This document shows, one piece after another, positions 23,026 through 34,156 of a stretch of 64,000 bases of DNA. The notes under the pieces were generated by a model, which was given only the letters and a program-made list of their open reading frames with translations, searched no databases and was not told the DNA's origin. The stretch is from Grifola frondosa (taxonomy: Eukaryota; Basidiomycota; Agaricomycetes; Polyporales; Grifolaceae): contig LUGG01000006.1 in NCBI GenBank assembly GCA_001683735.1, positions 1,922,001 through 1,986,000 on the forward strand. The letters run 5' to 3'. Made by a program: the position numbers and the translations under genes. The first letter of the stretch is position 1. Each line of letters opens with the position of its first letter.

Positions 23026-26000
23026 ATGCCTCCCTATCAGTGCCAGTTCTGTCATCAGAAGAAACCTACTCTGAAGGGGCTTCGCTCTCATATAGCGCAA
23101 AAATGGTCTTGTCGCAATTCTCTTCGTCGTATAATTTCAAGATCTACATATATCACTGAGCCGCTCTCGAAATCTCCACATGAGAGTACTTCTTATGTCG
23201 AAGACAATTTGCAGGACGTACAAATGGATTATGGCCATCAATCTCCTCCGCAAGGCGACACTACGGACAGCCCTGAACTACACAATACGACAGGACGCCA
23301 GACGCGAGTTGAAGAAGTCGAAGACGAGGAGCCAGGAGGGTTACCGAAGCGGCCTTGGATTGAAGACTTTCCATTGCTGGCTGCAGAGGTTTTTGGTCAG
23401 GCTAGCACACAGTTCGAAGACATTCATGCTGAAAAACATACCGCGGGTGAGGATCAATGGGCACCTTTTGCAGATCGGGAAGAGTGGGAGTTGGCCGAGT
23501 GGCTTATGACTACTGGAATTAGTCAGGAGGCTATCGACAGTTATCTCAAACTGCCTATTGTATGTTAGTTCATGCTGATGTTATAATGTCAACTGAACGT
23601 ACTTTGCAGACACGAAAACGTTCCGCGCTTTCATTTCACAATAAGGACGCATTCTTGAAAAAGATCGACTCACTCCCGCAAGGCCCAACCTGGATATGCG
23701 AACCTTTTGAAGTGACGGGAGATCTGAAGGATGAGAAGGGTCAGACGCAGGTGGAAAATGTGGAGTTATGGAGACGAGACCCAGTCGAATGCATTCGTGA
23801 GCTCCTTGGCAATCCCGCGTTCAAGGACGACCTCCGGTATGCTCCCGAAAAGATGTACGGTGATGCGGAGGGCAATGAACGGATATATGATGAGATGTGG
23901 AGTGGTGACTGGTGGTGGGAAGTTCAGGTACGAGTTAAACTATCAATAGCGCTGACTCGAAGCTCACCTTTAATTGTTCAGAGTGCGTTGCCGGGCGGAG
24001 CTACAGTAGCGCCAGTTATTCTATCTTCGGACAAGACACAGTTGTCGCGGTTCAGTGGCGACAAGCAGGCATGGCCCATTTATCTCAGTCTAGGCAACAT
24101 ATCAAAAGCGACTAGGCGACAACCAAGTAAACATGCCACCATCCTCCTTGGCTACATACCCGTTACAAAGCTCCAATGTTTTTCCACCTCAACTCGCTCG
24201 CTGCAGGGCTATCGACTTTTCCATTCATGTATGCGGTCGATACTTGAACCACTTGTTCAAGCTGGTCGTGACGGTGTCGAGATGGTTTGCACCGACGGTG
24301 CTATACGCAGGGTTCATCCCATCGTAGCTGCCTATATCGCCGATCATCCGGAGCAGTGTCTCGTTGTCGGATGTCAGGAGAACCACTGCCCCAAATGTAC
24401 TGCTGGTCCTACAAGCTTGGGGGATCCGGTGTATTCAACCATGAGAAACCCCGAGGACGTGCTGCGCATCATTGCTGAGGCTGCACGAGGAGAGAAGCCT
24501 GCCAAGTTCAAAAGTTATGGACTGCGTCTCATCGAGCCATTTTGGACGGACCTACCTCACTGTGACATCTTCGCGTGCATCACGCCCGATCTCCTTCACC
24601 AACTCCACAAGGGTGTCTTCAAAGATCATACTGTATCCTGGGCTACTGAATGTGTTGCGGGAGGAGCTGCAGAGGTTGATCGTCGATTCCGGGCTTTACC
24701 AACACATCCGGACCTGCGCCACTTCAAAAAGGGAATCTCACTGGTTTCACAGTGGACCGGAACGGAATACAAGAACATGGAAAAAGTGTTTCTTGGAGTA
24801 CTCACCGGTGCTTCTGACCCCGCTGTGCTTCGAGCAGTGCGTGGAGTTCTCGACTTCATTCACTACGCACACTTCGAAGCCCATTCCGATACATCGCTTG
24901 CCCGTCTTGGCGATGCGTTGGCTGCGTTCCATGCTAATAAGGAGGTCTTCGTCAAGCATGGTGTACGAGAGCACTTCAACATACCGAAAATCCACTCGAC
25001 TCAGCACTACCAGGCTTCAATCCGCAAGCTTGGAACTGCGGACGGCTTCAATACCGAGGGCTCTGAACGACTTCACATCGACTACGCGAAACGAGCGTAT
25101 GCGTCTACCAACAAGAGAGTGTATATTCAGCAGATGACAACCTGGCTAACACGTCAAGAAGCTGTCCACCGTTTCAGCGTTTACTTGCAGTGGGTCGAGT
25201 CTCTCCCACGCCATTCCCAATTTGGAGACGACTCGGACAATGAAGATACCTCCTCCCCTGAACACGATCATGCGAGCCCTCGATACAGCATTGCCAAGGA
25301 GCCTGGACTACCGAACACTACTGTGCTCTCCCTTGAACTCAACTTCGGCTGCAGCAATTTCATACCCACTCTCGAAGACTTTCTACGAACATCTTCTCGC
25401 AATCGAACTCTTCCTGCTGCAGCTGAACATCTTAGTACTCACACTCAGTTTTCGGTATATAAACGCATGAAGATCTACTTACCGCCTCTTCGTCAAGTCT
25501 CTCGGAAACCTACTCAGGACACCATCCGCGCAATCCCTTCGACGCCTGCGCGACGTCTGAAAAAGGCGACTCCCGCACATTTCGACACAGTATTGGTGCG
25601 TCAGACTCCTGGAGACTATGAGTGTGACTCGGATAACCCCCTCGATGGTGTGTTCATTTACCTTGGCTTACCTTAGTGTCATTTACTAATATTGATCCAG
25701 ATTTGTGTGTCGCTCGAGTGCGAGCCATATTCCAGTTGCCGGAGGCTTATGGCGCTCAGTTCAAACACCCGCTTGCGTTCGTTGAGTGGTTTACTCCCTT
25801 CCGCACTCCTGACTCGGACACAGGCATGTATAAAGTCTCACATTCTTCGCGAAGCCACAGACGTCGGGTCTCCATTATTCCTGTGACACAGATAGAGCGT
25901 AGTTGTCATTTACTTCCAATATGGGGAAAGCAGATGGAACGCTCATGGAGATCTGAAGATGTACTTGACCAGTGTAAGCGGTTTTATGTAAATCCGTATT

Positions 26001-26047
26001 TGCGACACCACGATTTCATATTATTCCGGTATCTACTACCAAATTGA
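23026..26047 (+). CDS. Plavaka transposase (CACTA-related)
   Basis: Four exons, 23026-23559, 23610-23927, 23982-25647 and 25701-26047, give one open frame of 954 codons with GT-AG introns of 50-54 bases. The N-terminus carries a C2H2-like zinc finger (YQCQFCHQKKPTLKGLRSHI). The conserved core follows: GDWWWEVQ across an intron, VILSSDKTQLSRFSGDKQAW (first catalytic Asp in SSDKT), NHCPKCTAGP, CDIFACITPDLLHQLHKGVF and NIPKIHSTQHY. These are hallmarks of the Plavaka clade of CACTA-like transposases in mushrooms. Cut-and-paste transposition is the expected role. No stop or frameshift was seen, so this is the best candidate for an intact gene in the window. The start was chosen because the zinc finger begins two residues later. 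Confidence 0.9.
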
Positions 26048-26202
26048 ACTTTTGAGTTGACCATTTATTACCGAGACGAGATTGGCTGACGCTGTGGATC
26101 TGGAAACCAGGTAACACTAAGTGCTTTACAACCGAGACTACAGCTGTGTATATTGTGGAGCACCGGCACTATTGAAGCTACCTAGGACTATGAAGCTACA
26201 GT

Positions 26203-26234
26203 GCGTTACTATCGATTCTATTGGTGCTCGAGAG
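26203..26234 (+). repeat. Right inverted end of Plavaka element (tentative)
   Basis: GCGTTACTATCGA, eight unmatched bases, then GTGCTCGAGAG; counterpart of the left end. Confidence 0.4.
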
Positions 26235-26343
26235 TCCTTAGCCATAACAATCTGGCTGGGGGATTTTGCTGATGCATCTCACACTGGTTTCAGCTCAATT
26301 GCGGTGTTTACGAGAGGCGAATGTGATTGAGGATTATAGGAAC

Positions 26344-26580
26344 TTAACTGAAAACACTGCACATAGGAAAAGGATTGGAAAGCTCGAGAAAATCGTAGAT
26401 ACGGTCATCGAACCGTAACAATACAGGAACAATACGGGAAAGGCGTACCGGACCCGTAGCGTCTCGGCAACTTCCGAACCATGTACGATACGGAGCGTAA
26501 CCATTTACGAACAGGCCGTACAGCGTATTTACGTTACGATTCGGAGCCCTACTACCCGCACATCCTGTCATTGACTTAGT
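26344..26580. repeat. TACG-rich stretch with short repeats
   Basis: Between 26390 and 26550 short motifs such as CGTA, TACGG, CCGTA and CGTAAC recur every 10-20 bases in both orientations. This looks like the subterminal region of an unrecognised DNA transposon; no partner end was found. Confidence 0.3.
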
Positions 26581-26639
26581 GGCACTATGTCTATCTTAGC
26601 AGTTGACTTTTTTCCGACACACATTCCCAGTTCTCAGTG

Positions 26640-27110
26640 TTGACATCATGGACGTCAGCGGAGAGTCGCAATCCGATATCATAGCGAACATTCTCAAGAT
26701 GCGACTGGACGAGCGTGGCAAGCCCGTGCCGAACTCGCACACCCACGAGTTGCAGAATGATATCGAGAAGATGAACGAGCAACGCCAGGGTGGGTACTGT
26801 GGCTCATGCTACGGTGGTATCGAGCCCTCAAGTGGGTGCTGTGAACATGCGAGGACGTGCGCCAGGCGTACGTGAACCGCGGCTGGAGCGTCAGCATCCC
26901 AGACTCGATAAAGCAGGTGAAGCAGTTCCCTTGATAATGATGTCTATGCGTGCCGACACGACACATCTATGGTAGTGTGTGAAAGAGGGCTGGTCGAAAA
27001 GTTGAAGGAGCAGGCGTCAGAGGGGCGCGACGTCTCAGGACAGCTGCGCGTGAATAAAGTGGTGAGCAACATCCATCTCTCATCTGGGCACTCGTCCCGC
27101 TGAAGACAAA
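26640..27110 (+). pseudogene. ERV46 cargo-receptor fragment
   Basis: Matches the lumenal domain of the ER-Golgi COPII vesicle protein Erv46. In order: MDVSGESQSDIIANILKMRL, ELQNDIEKMNEQRQ, GYCGSCYGGIEPSSGCCE (the conserved Cys cluster), QAYVNRGWSVSIPDSIKQ, EGWSKKLKEQASEG and LRVNKVVSNIHLSSG. Frames change between these blocks and stops lie at the junctions. The N-terminal membrane segment and the rest of the lumenal domain are missing. It is followed directly by casein kinase I sequence, which is not its normal neighbour as far as I know. Confidence 0.8.
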
Positions 27111-27164
27111 AGAGTACGTTCGTCTGTCAGCACTTCTTGACCCATGTATGTAACGCAAAATACC

Positions 27165-28810
27165 AGACGCTCTCTTCATTCGGTGTCATCTTCGAAGGTA
27201 AAGTAACAAGCTGCGCTCTCCCGCCCAGGGTGGCAGTCTGGCCTGAACGCACATCCGTGCGTGGCAGGCACCAACCTCTTGAACTCGCAGACTGTCGCAA
27301 TCAGGTTTGTACGCCCGATCTCCGTCTCGTTGTGCACATCTTGCGCGAGTATACTAACCGTGTGTCCTATTCTGTAGGAACCGAGGAAGGCGGAGGTCCC
27401 CCAGCTTCGAGGTGAGTGCTGGTCGTATCGTATATTGGCCGGATGTCGTCAGTCTTATTTCAGCATCCTACGTGAGTTGTGTGTCACTGACGGTGAGCTG
27501 TTCCAGCTGGAATACCCCAAATATATCATTTCGGATAGGAGGGGCTGCACAATATCCTAGTGATCGAACTACTGGGCCCTAGTTTAGAGGACCTGTTCGA
27601 CATGTGCGGGCGCAAATTCTCGATAAAGACCGTCTGCATGGCGGCACGCCAGATGGTGAATGTGCCCACGCTCGCCTATCCCGTCTATTCCTGAGCCGCC
27701 CGCGTTGCACTCATAGCTCTCCCGGGTGCAAACGATCCACGATAAGAACCTCATCTACCGCGATATCAAGCCGAACAACATCCTCGTCGGTCGGCCTGGC
27801 ACGAAGGCGGCTAATGGTCCGTGCTTCTCATGCCAATCCTCTGCCATGGGGCGAGGTAGTATCGCGACCCCAAGACGAAACAGCATGTTCTGTACCGGGA
27901 ACGGAAGGGCTTGAGTGGAACCGCCCGCTACATGAGCATCGACACGCATCTGGGACGAGGTACGTGCTGACGCGCTCGAGTGACTTTGTGGTCGTTGTGC
28001 TGCCTTTTGACGCGTCGTGTCTCAGAACAGTCTCGGGGGGACGATCTGGAGGCGCTTGGTCACGTATTCATGGATTTCTTACGAGGGAGCTTGCCATGGC
28101 AGGGCCTGAAGGTTGCCACTAACAAGCAGAAATACGAAAAGATTGGGGAGAAGCAGACAACGCCCATAAAAGAGTTGTGTGAAGGTTTTCCAGGTGCGCT
28201 CACCATTTCTGGCTATATGCTACATCATATCCACGTCTGATCCTGTCTTCATGCAGAGGAATTTGGCATATACCTCAACCTATGTTCGGAAGCTTGGTTT
28301 TGAAGACACACCTGATTACGAATTTTTGCGAGAGCTATTTGCTAAAGTCATGAAGAATAATAATGACGTCGACGACGACGTGGATGATTGGAATCTCCTC
28401 AATGGTGAGCATAGTCGCTCATCGCCGACGAGCGTGCTGTTAATATCTGTGTTTTCCCGTGGGCGATAAGGTGGAAAAGGCTGAGAACTTTCCCTTGTGC
28501 GTACTTCTTCCGTACTCCATGTCAAACGCAACGTGTTGACCTTATTGTTCCAGGGCCAAAATCAAATTCTTGCACAGATACAGAATACGGGGCCGACCAC
28601 CCCTGCTGTGCAACAGATCGCCGCGAGGCCGAAAGGCAAGGTCACGACGATCACGACGTGTGTCCCAGGGCGGGCGGGTCGTCCCTCCCTCTCCTGTGCT
28701 CGTTCGGAACGGTTTGAAGCAGCACCATCCAACGGCCCTCATCCTAGGCGGTGTAGTTCCCGGGCAGACCACCCCGTTGTCTGTGGCGGCAACACGCAGC
28801 GTCGGATGAG
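27165..28810 (+). pseudogene. Casein kinase I (broken)
   Basis: Remnant of a membrane-type casein kinase I gene with introns in place. Blocks: SFGVIFEG (glycine loop end), [81 protein letters not shown] (catalytic loop), [53 protein letters not shown], then FEDTPDYEFLRELFAKVMKN and a Pro/Ser-rich tail. Lesions: TAG at 27536-27538 where Gln is expected, loss of the DFG-containing segment between TKAAN and YRDPKTK, and a one-base insertion near 28280 (the Y-V-R-K-L-G segment continues in another frame). No functional kinase can be made. Confidence 0.85.
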
Positions 28811-28951
28811 CCCCGCTGAATGATCATGTGAACCACAATGTGCTTGTGTTTACGGGATGTGGACATTGAACTCGAGTAGTTCGCAGACTGCGCCATCTCC
28901 ATCGTATGCCCGACTTTCTCGCTTGTTCGTGCGAGTGCTAACAACCGAGTA

Positions 28952-29249
28952 GGTGGTGGATGGAGATGCGCTCCTGTGCAAGAGCTTGATGGGCGAGCTG
29001 TATTATGCCAAGCTGCAGCTCGTGTGCGTCGCCCGGCATGGCGAGTCTGTTCATGGCGACTTTCTTTGGGCTCTTCCTGTCGAAGATGGCTAACAAGTTC
29101 CCGATAGAACTCGATCTTGGCACTATCCCCGTCACAATTCGTAGAGCTGCTCTTCGACGTCATCGCCGAACCTCGTGGCAAGGTTTGCGTGATAGTCAGA
29201 CGGTTGTTGACGGCGCACCTCGGTAATGTGGGGAGCATCCGAGACGTGC
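28952..29249 (+). pseudogene. Unidentified coding-like fragment
   Basis: After a possible acceptor (CGAGTAG at 28945-28951) the frame reads ELYYAKLQLVCVARHGESVH and FLWALPVEDG, then after a shift VELLFDVIAEPRGKVCVIVR and TAHLGNVGSIRDV. The composition is protein-like but I do not recognise it. The TIR element at 29250 is inserted in it. Confidence 0.35.
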
Positions 29250-29263
29250 ATCAGCAAAACTCG
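29250..29263 (+). repeat. Left TIR of Pack-type element
   Basis: ATCAGCAAAACTCG, preceded by the target duplication GTGC. Confidence 0.75.
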
Positions 29264-30059
29264 GTTTCATCTGAGTTCATCTGAATGTGTCTGAAGTGTC
29301 TTAATTCAGACCAAACAGATCTCACAGCAACATCAGATGGATTCAGACACTTAAGATGGCTCAGAACAAGGTACTGTACTACTACATATCTGCAGTTCAG
29401 TCAAGTCCAGAAACATCACAGAGGGGCCAGAGCCATCAGCCAGTCAGACCAAAAGTTCGGCACTTATACCATAAGATCAGCAAGACATCCTAGACTGTTT
29501 AGACCACCAAGAATATTTGTCTGGTCACTCTGAGTTGTCTGATCCGAATCAGATCAACCAGAGCTCACAGACTGAAGAAATTAAAACCGAGCACAAAATG
29601 AACATTTAAGTAAAAGTAAGTGGACCCAGCTCCGCATCGGCTGCTCGAACATAGTCTGACCAAAGACGGCGGCGCGCAGAGCAGCGGGAGCGGACACGGG
29701 CACAGGCACGGGCACGGGGGTCGGAGTGGGGGTCATGCGCAGCCGCGCGCGCGCCGGGGAGCCCTGCCAGGAACTGGTAGTGCACGGCGAGTGCCCGCGG
29801 CGGGTGCTGGAGCGCGTCGTGTTTCGGCACGCAGACGACCTTTGCCGACGACATGGCCCTCGTTGCGGAGCTGCGGGTCGATGTTCGCGTTCTCGATGAC
29901 GGACGCGCCACGCACGTCCTCCTCGTCACTGCTGCTGCTCTCCTCCTCCTTCTCCCGGCACTGCACGATGCTCTGCTCGCGTGCGAGGCCTGGCGGTAAA
30001 TGGGGTCGAAACCGATTCTGCGTGTAGTGTCATAGACGGAGAATGTGGGTTTTCCGCAC

Positions 30060-31190
30060 AGGATACGAGCGGGCTGTACTCGTCGCGCCCGCATGCGAGC
30101 ATGGTGAGCGTCGTGAAGGCCGCGAGGATCACGAGCATAGTCACGCTCGTATCTGCAGGGATCGTTTGTGCGGTGTGCCCCCTAGCTGGGTCAGGCGGCA
30201 AGGAAGGGGTACCACGTAGCCAGTCGACGGGCAGAATGGGAGCGAGTCATGATAGGGCATATGAAGGCCGCTGGGGTAAGGCGTCAGCTGGTCGGCGAGG
30301 CGCAATCCGGAAGATGAGACGTACCGGATTTTGTGACGAAGTTTATTGGCCGGCTCATCTTCGTCTGGTCCTGCACGGCGAATGCCATATAGTTCGTGAG
30401 TGGTGTGAGCCCTCCGATGAGCCATTGCCACAGCCAGCCATCATCGTCGCGCAGCCACAGGCCCTGGCTCGACGACGCGCTGACCAGTGTGGTGCTTGCC
30501 GTGCGCAAATTGCGTATTGCGCAGGCGGTGCGGGGCATAGTTGACAGCGAGGAAGAGGAGGTCTGCACGATGTGCAGGCTATAATCTGGGGGTGAAGAAC
30601 GGGCAGGCGGGAAGGTGAGGTTTGCGGGCGGGAGCGTGTAGTTTGGGTAGGTCGGGGACGCATATGTGATTGGAGAGAAGGGAGGGGAGAAGGGCAGTGC
30701 TTGATTAGATGCGGTACCTCCAAGGAGGGGATATATATCTGTGATATTGAAATATCCTCTGAGAGACATTCAGTGGCCTTCCTTAGTCCTCTTGCGGAAC
30801 AGGTACTCACGGACGTCGGAAATACCGACTTGGAACGATGCCCCCGCGGGCTGTTGTAGATCGCAAGGACGCCGCCATGCGTAGCGGTCCCGTTCCAAGT
30901 CCCAACGCCCTCCGCGCCCAGCGAGATCTCAAACACACTCGAGTCGTCCACGTCTCCCGGCCCCGGCTGCGAGATGGAGGTGTCGTTCGTCACAAAGAAC
31001 CGCGGATACTGCCCTGTGGAGCACACGGCGACAGAGACATAGAGCGTGCTGATATCCGGGAGGGCAAATGTCGGAGGGGAGGGCAGCGAGGCGGTGGAGA
31101 AGTTGTAGGCAGCCACCAGAAGTACTGGGAACTTCGAAGCGCGCAAGTTCAAACGTTCAAGTTCAACTTTGATTGATACTCTCACGCTCA
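30060..31190 (-). pseudogene. Mid1 stretch-activated calcium channel fragment
   Basis: Matches the extracellular part of fungal Mid1 (Cch1 channel partner). In order on the minus strand: FPVLLVAAYNFSTASLP, DISTLYVSVAVCSTGQYPRF, FVTNDTSISQPGPGD, VFEISLGAEGVGTWNGTATH, GGVLAIYNSPRG, then an intron, PLLGGTASNQALPFSPPFSP, YASPTYPNYTLPPANLTFPP, PRTACAIRNLRTAS, GLWLRDDDGWLWQWLIGGLT, NYMAFAVQDQTKMSRPINFV, then after a further intron SLPFCPSTGYVVPLP and TLTMLACGRDEYSPLVSC. The N-terminal signal peptide, the Cys-rich domain after CGRD and the C-terminus are missing. The open frames are long but the fragment is truncated at both ends inside a transposon. Confidence 0.85.
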
Positions 31191-31329
31191 CTCAGTACTC
31201 ACCTGTAACACAAGTCTTGGGCTGCATCATATACCTCGTTCCCTCCTCCACTCTCCCACCTTTCGTCACGATGACTCCTCCCGCTAGCATCTTGCTGTTT
31301 TTTCCAGCGGCCTTAGTTCTGCGGGTCAG

Positions 31330-32930
31330 CTGCGTGCGACACTCATTACTCAACTTGAGGGCACTCCGCATGATGCACTCGTGCTCGCGGACGTTGCATA
31401 CGCCAGCACTGCATGGCGCAAGCTCCTCCGGCACCGCATGGCAGTCACCGGATGCTCCGCCGCGGAGCTCCTCACGAACCTGCATGACGTGCAGACCGCG
31501 GCGGTCGTGCCGCAGAAGGGCGGGGAGCAGGCGAAGGCGTTGTTTGCATTCAGCGGGCAGGGCGGGCAGTACGTCGGGATGGGTGCAGAGCTTGGGAGGA
31601 GAGGTGGATGTGGAGAGCGCGGAGGCATCCCGGGCGTTCCAGAGCACAGTGTTCGTCCTTGAACATGCGCTTGCATCGCTTTGGATCGAGTGGGGCGTGA
31701 AGCCCGGGCCATAGGTGTGTTTCTCCTTTTTCTGGACTTAGGATCAGGTAGCTTGTGGATGATGCAGTCTTGGTAAGTACGCGGCCCAGGTCACCGCCTG
31801 GGTGCTGAAACTGGACGATGCGCTGCGGCTGGTCGCTGTGCGCGGCCCCGAATTCAAGACTGTCGCAGCGTGCATCGAGATCGGTCCGCACCCCATGATG
31901 TTCCCGATGCTGCGCTGCCTCCAGGGACACGCGGGTGCACCTCTGCTCCTCCCCTCGCTACGCAAGGATGCCTCCGACTTCGCCGTGCTTTGTGCTGCCC
32001 TCGCTGGGCTGTATGCACTGCCCATTGCCAATGATATCGCGTGGTCTTCAACGCCCTCGCGTCTATCTCGTAGACCTCCCGCTGTATCGTTTCGCCGACA
32101 CGCGCTATTTGGTGACCTCCGACCGCAGGCTGCTGCCGCACTCGCTCTGATACTCCCCAAGCCCCGCTTTTCCCTGTTTGACTCCTGTGTTGGCATGCCC
32201 TCTGGAGAGGGTGTCGACGGTGTATTCGAGACACCTATCAGCCAACTGGCGGACCTCGTTGAGGGCCACAAGGTGTCTGGCTTCGCGTTGTGCCCACCCT
32301 CGGTTTACCACAAACTCGCATTGGCCGGCACGCAGCATGTGCTCGAACACCTTGCGCCCATGCCAACGGACGCGGTACTCGACCTCGTCAGGATCACCTA
32401 CTCGACATGCTCGTCCACTCTCCGTGTGTCGCGCGCCCGGTACGCATGGACATCACACTCAACGCATCTGGCGAGAGGTAGGCTTACACATTTGGCATCA
32501 GCTCATACACTACAGACGGCGAACACCAACCATACTGCACGGGCGTCTTCAACAGCTCGTAGCGTGCATTGAAGCTTATGCTCGCAAGCACGATGGTCGA
32601 GTGGCGCCGGTAGGCCGTGCTCGACTCCCGCGCTGCAGAGATGTTCTACATGTGCACAGCGTACGATCTCGTCTTCTCGCGCATCATTGCCTACTCAGTG
32701 ATCTTCCACAGCGTGAAGTTTACCACCATCCAGGCAAACGGGATCAACGTGTATGCGGTTGTGCAGCTGCCTGCGGCCGCTTCCAAGGGTTGCATACGTC
32801 GTTCACCCGATCTTCGTGGACATGCTGCTCCATGTCGTGCGCTCCGTCATCAACTGCAATGCCAGTGCGAATGAGGCATTCATCTGCACGGGACCACAGC
32901 ATGCTTAGGCGGCCGCTCGTATTGCGCCGT
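31330..32930 (+). pseudogene. Non-reducing polyketide synthase fragment
   Basis: Parts of two adjacent domains of an iterative aromatic polyketide synthase. Acyltransferase: LADVAYASTAWRKLLRHRMA, ALFAFSGQGGQYVGMGAELG, FVLEHALASLWIEWGVKPG; the active-site stretch near 31763-31786 reads CSLGKYAA instead of the usual GHSxGEYAA, so the partner residues are lost. Then CIEIGPHPMM, GAPLLLPSLRKDASDFAVLC and the start of a product-template domain: VSGFALCPPSVYHKLALAGT, AEMFYMCTAYDLVFSRIIAY and VHPIFVDMLLHVV in a shifted frame. At least three frameshifts. The ketosynthase, carrier and release domains are absent. Confidence 0.8.
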
Positions 32931-33282
32931 TGGATGCAAACATACCGTAGCCAACAGGTGGTGCACGTACGTGTTGGAGTACTTTGTGCTGTTGGTGCTG
33001 ATTGCAGAGGTGCTGTCGGACATTATGTAGAAGTAGCTAAATTGTCATTTAGGCAGTCTGTAAGCTCTGAGCAGTCTGTATGAAATACATCTTCTCAATG
33101 CCATCTGAAATCTGAGCTGTGTCTGGACAATTCTGAAGCTCTGAAGCTTCTGCTGAAGACCATCAAGAGGCTTCAGAGCTTTCAGACAATGAGGGCTTAT
33201 GAAACCTCTGTTATGTCTGGAATGGTCTGGTGGTTCAGATACTCAGACGAAACAGAGTCATCCAGAGCAAATCAGAGTGTGT

Positions 33283-33296
33283 CGAGTTTTGCTGAT
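33283..33296 (-). repeat. Right TIR of Pack-type element
   Basis: CGAGTTTTGCTGAT, exact reverse complement of the left end, followed by GTGC. Confidence 0.75.
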
Positions 33297-33379
33297 GTGC
33301 GACGTCGTAGGACCGCCATGGCGGATCCTTCGGGGTCGGGCATGACACTAGTAGTGATGCGTTCAGCGTTCCTTCACTA

Positions 33380-33835
33380 CTGTACAACTTGTGCTAGTGG
33401 TAGTTTCATCCAGGTATTCCGTTCACAATACTTTCACAATATTGTTTTGAATATATTTACTTCATCTCTTCTGTGTCGGGTTGCCTAATATCGTAAATAA
33501 TTTTTAAAATTGCTGGTCACGCGGGTCACTCAATATGTCTCGCATATCTTTGGGTAAGATATTGTAAAGTCGATGTGACAAATGGTCACACAGCGTTCTC
33601 AATATGTTTACAATACTTCGCCACAAAATATTCAAAATATGTTCAACATATGAGATCATTTTGAATATATTTAAAATGGGATATCTCATGTTAACTGTAT
33701 CGCATTTACAAGATCTTTATCATATGACATGTGTTCACATTGTAAAGATGTTTTCAATATGTTTACAATATTTGAGGTTTGGTTATGGTGAATATATTTA
33801 AACTATGTTTAGCATATCTTTACTCCAGCCTCGTC
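33380..33835. repeat. AT-rich stretch with repeated CAATATGTTTACAATA motifs
   Basis: The motif CAATATGTTTACAATA and close variants occur at about 33600, 33755 and related positions, and an ATGAGAT...ATCTCAT inverted pair encloses 33648-33690. This could be a small non-autonomous element or degenerate satellite; ends not defined. Confidence 0.35.
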
Positions 33836-34156
33836 GGCTGCGTGCTCGTTGAAGGTACGCGGAAGGTTGGGGCTTGAGTTGACGCGGGGCAGGTCGAGCC
33901 GCCTCCCCAGCTGAGACGCAGAAAAATATTGTAATCTGCATGCAGTGATGGGTGGGATATACATATCCGGCATATATTCCCTTCTCCTATGATCTGGCGG
34001 TTCACGCAGTGGCTTGAACAGACTCATGATCAAATTAGGGAACAACATCATTCCGGTCTCAACTGAGCCAAACAGAATGCGCAGCTTCCCTCCGCCGTTC
34101 GATCTTTCATCCCCACGTGAAAACTGAAGCTTGTTCACTCGGATATAGCTATCGTC

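Larger units (their letters stand above)
20588..26234. mobile_element. Plavaka-type DNA transposon
   Basis: A 5.65-kb unit with two divergent genes: a Plavaka transposase to the right and a DUF6532 gene to the left. Imperfect inverted ends are visible: GCATTACTATCGA and GTGCTAGAGA read on the minus strand at 20588-20610, and GCGTTACTATCGA then GTGCTCGAGAG at 26203-26234 on the plus strand, separated there by eight extra bases. No target duplication was identified, so the exact ends are tentative. Confidence 0.6.
29250..33296. mobile_element. Pack-type TIR element carrying host gene pieces
   Basis: Ends in a perfect 14-bp inverted repeat (ATCAGCAAAACTCG) flanked by a direct repeat GTGC on both sides (29246-29249 and 33297-33300), so the borders are well supported. 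Just inside each end, 250-330 bp are crowded with TCTGA/TCAGA motifs in inverted orientation, as in subterminal transposase-binding regions. The interior has no transposase. Instead it holds a GC-rich unidentified piece (29620-30060), a Mid1 channel-gene fragment on the minus strand and a non-reducing polyketide synthase fragment on the plus strand. This is the structure of a non-autonomous element that has captured host gene segments. Confidence 0.75.

Noticed and set aside
24472..25137. 221-codon ORF inside the Plavaka transposase
   Set aside because: Alternative frame of the intact transposase exon.
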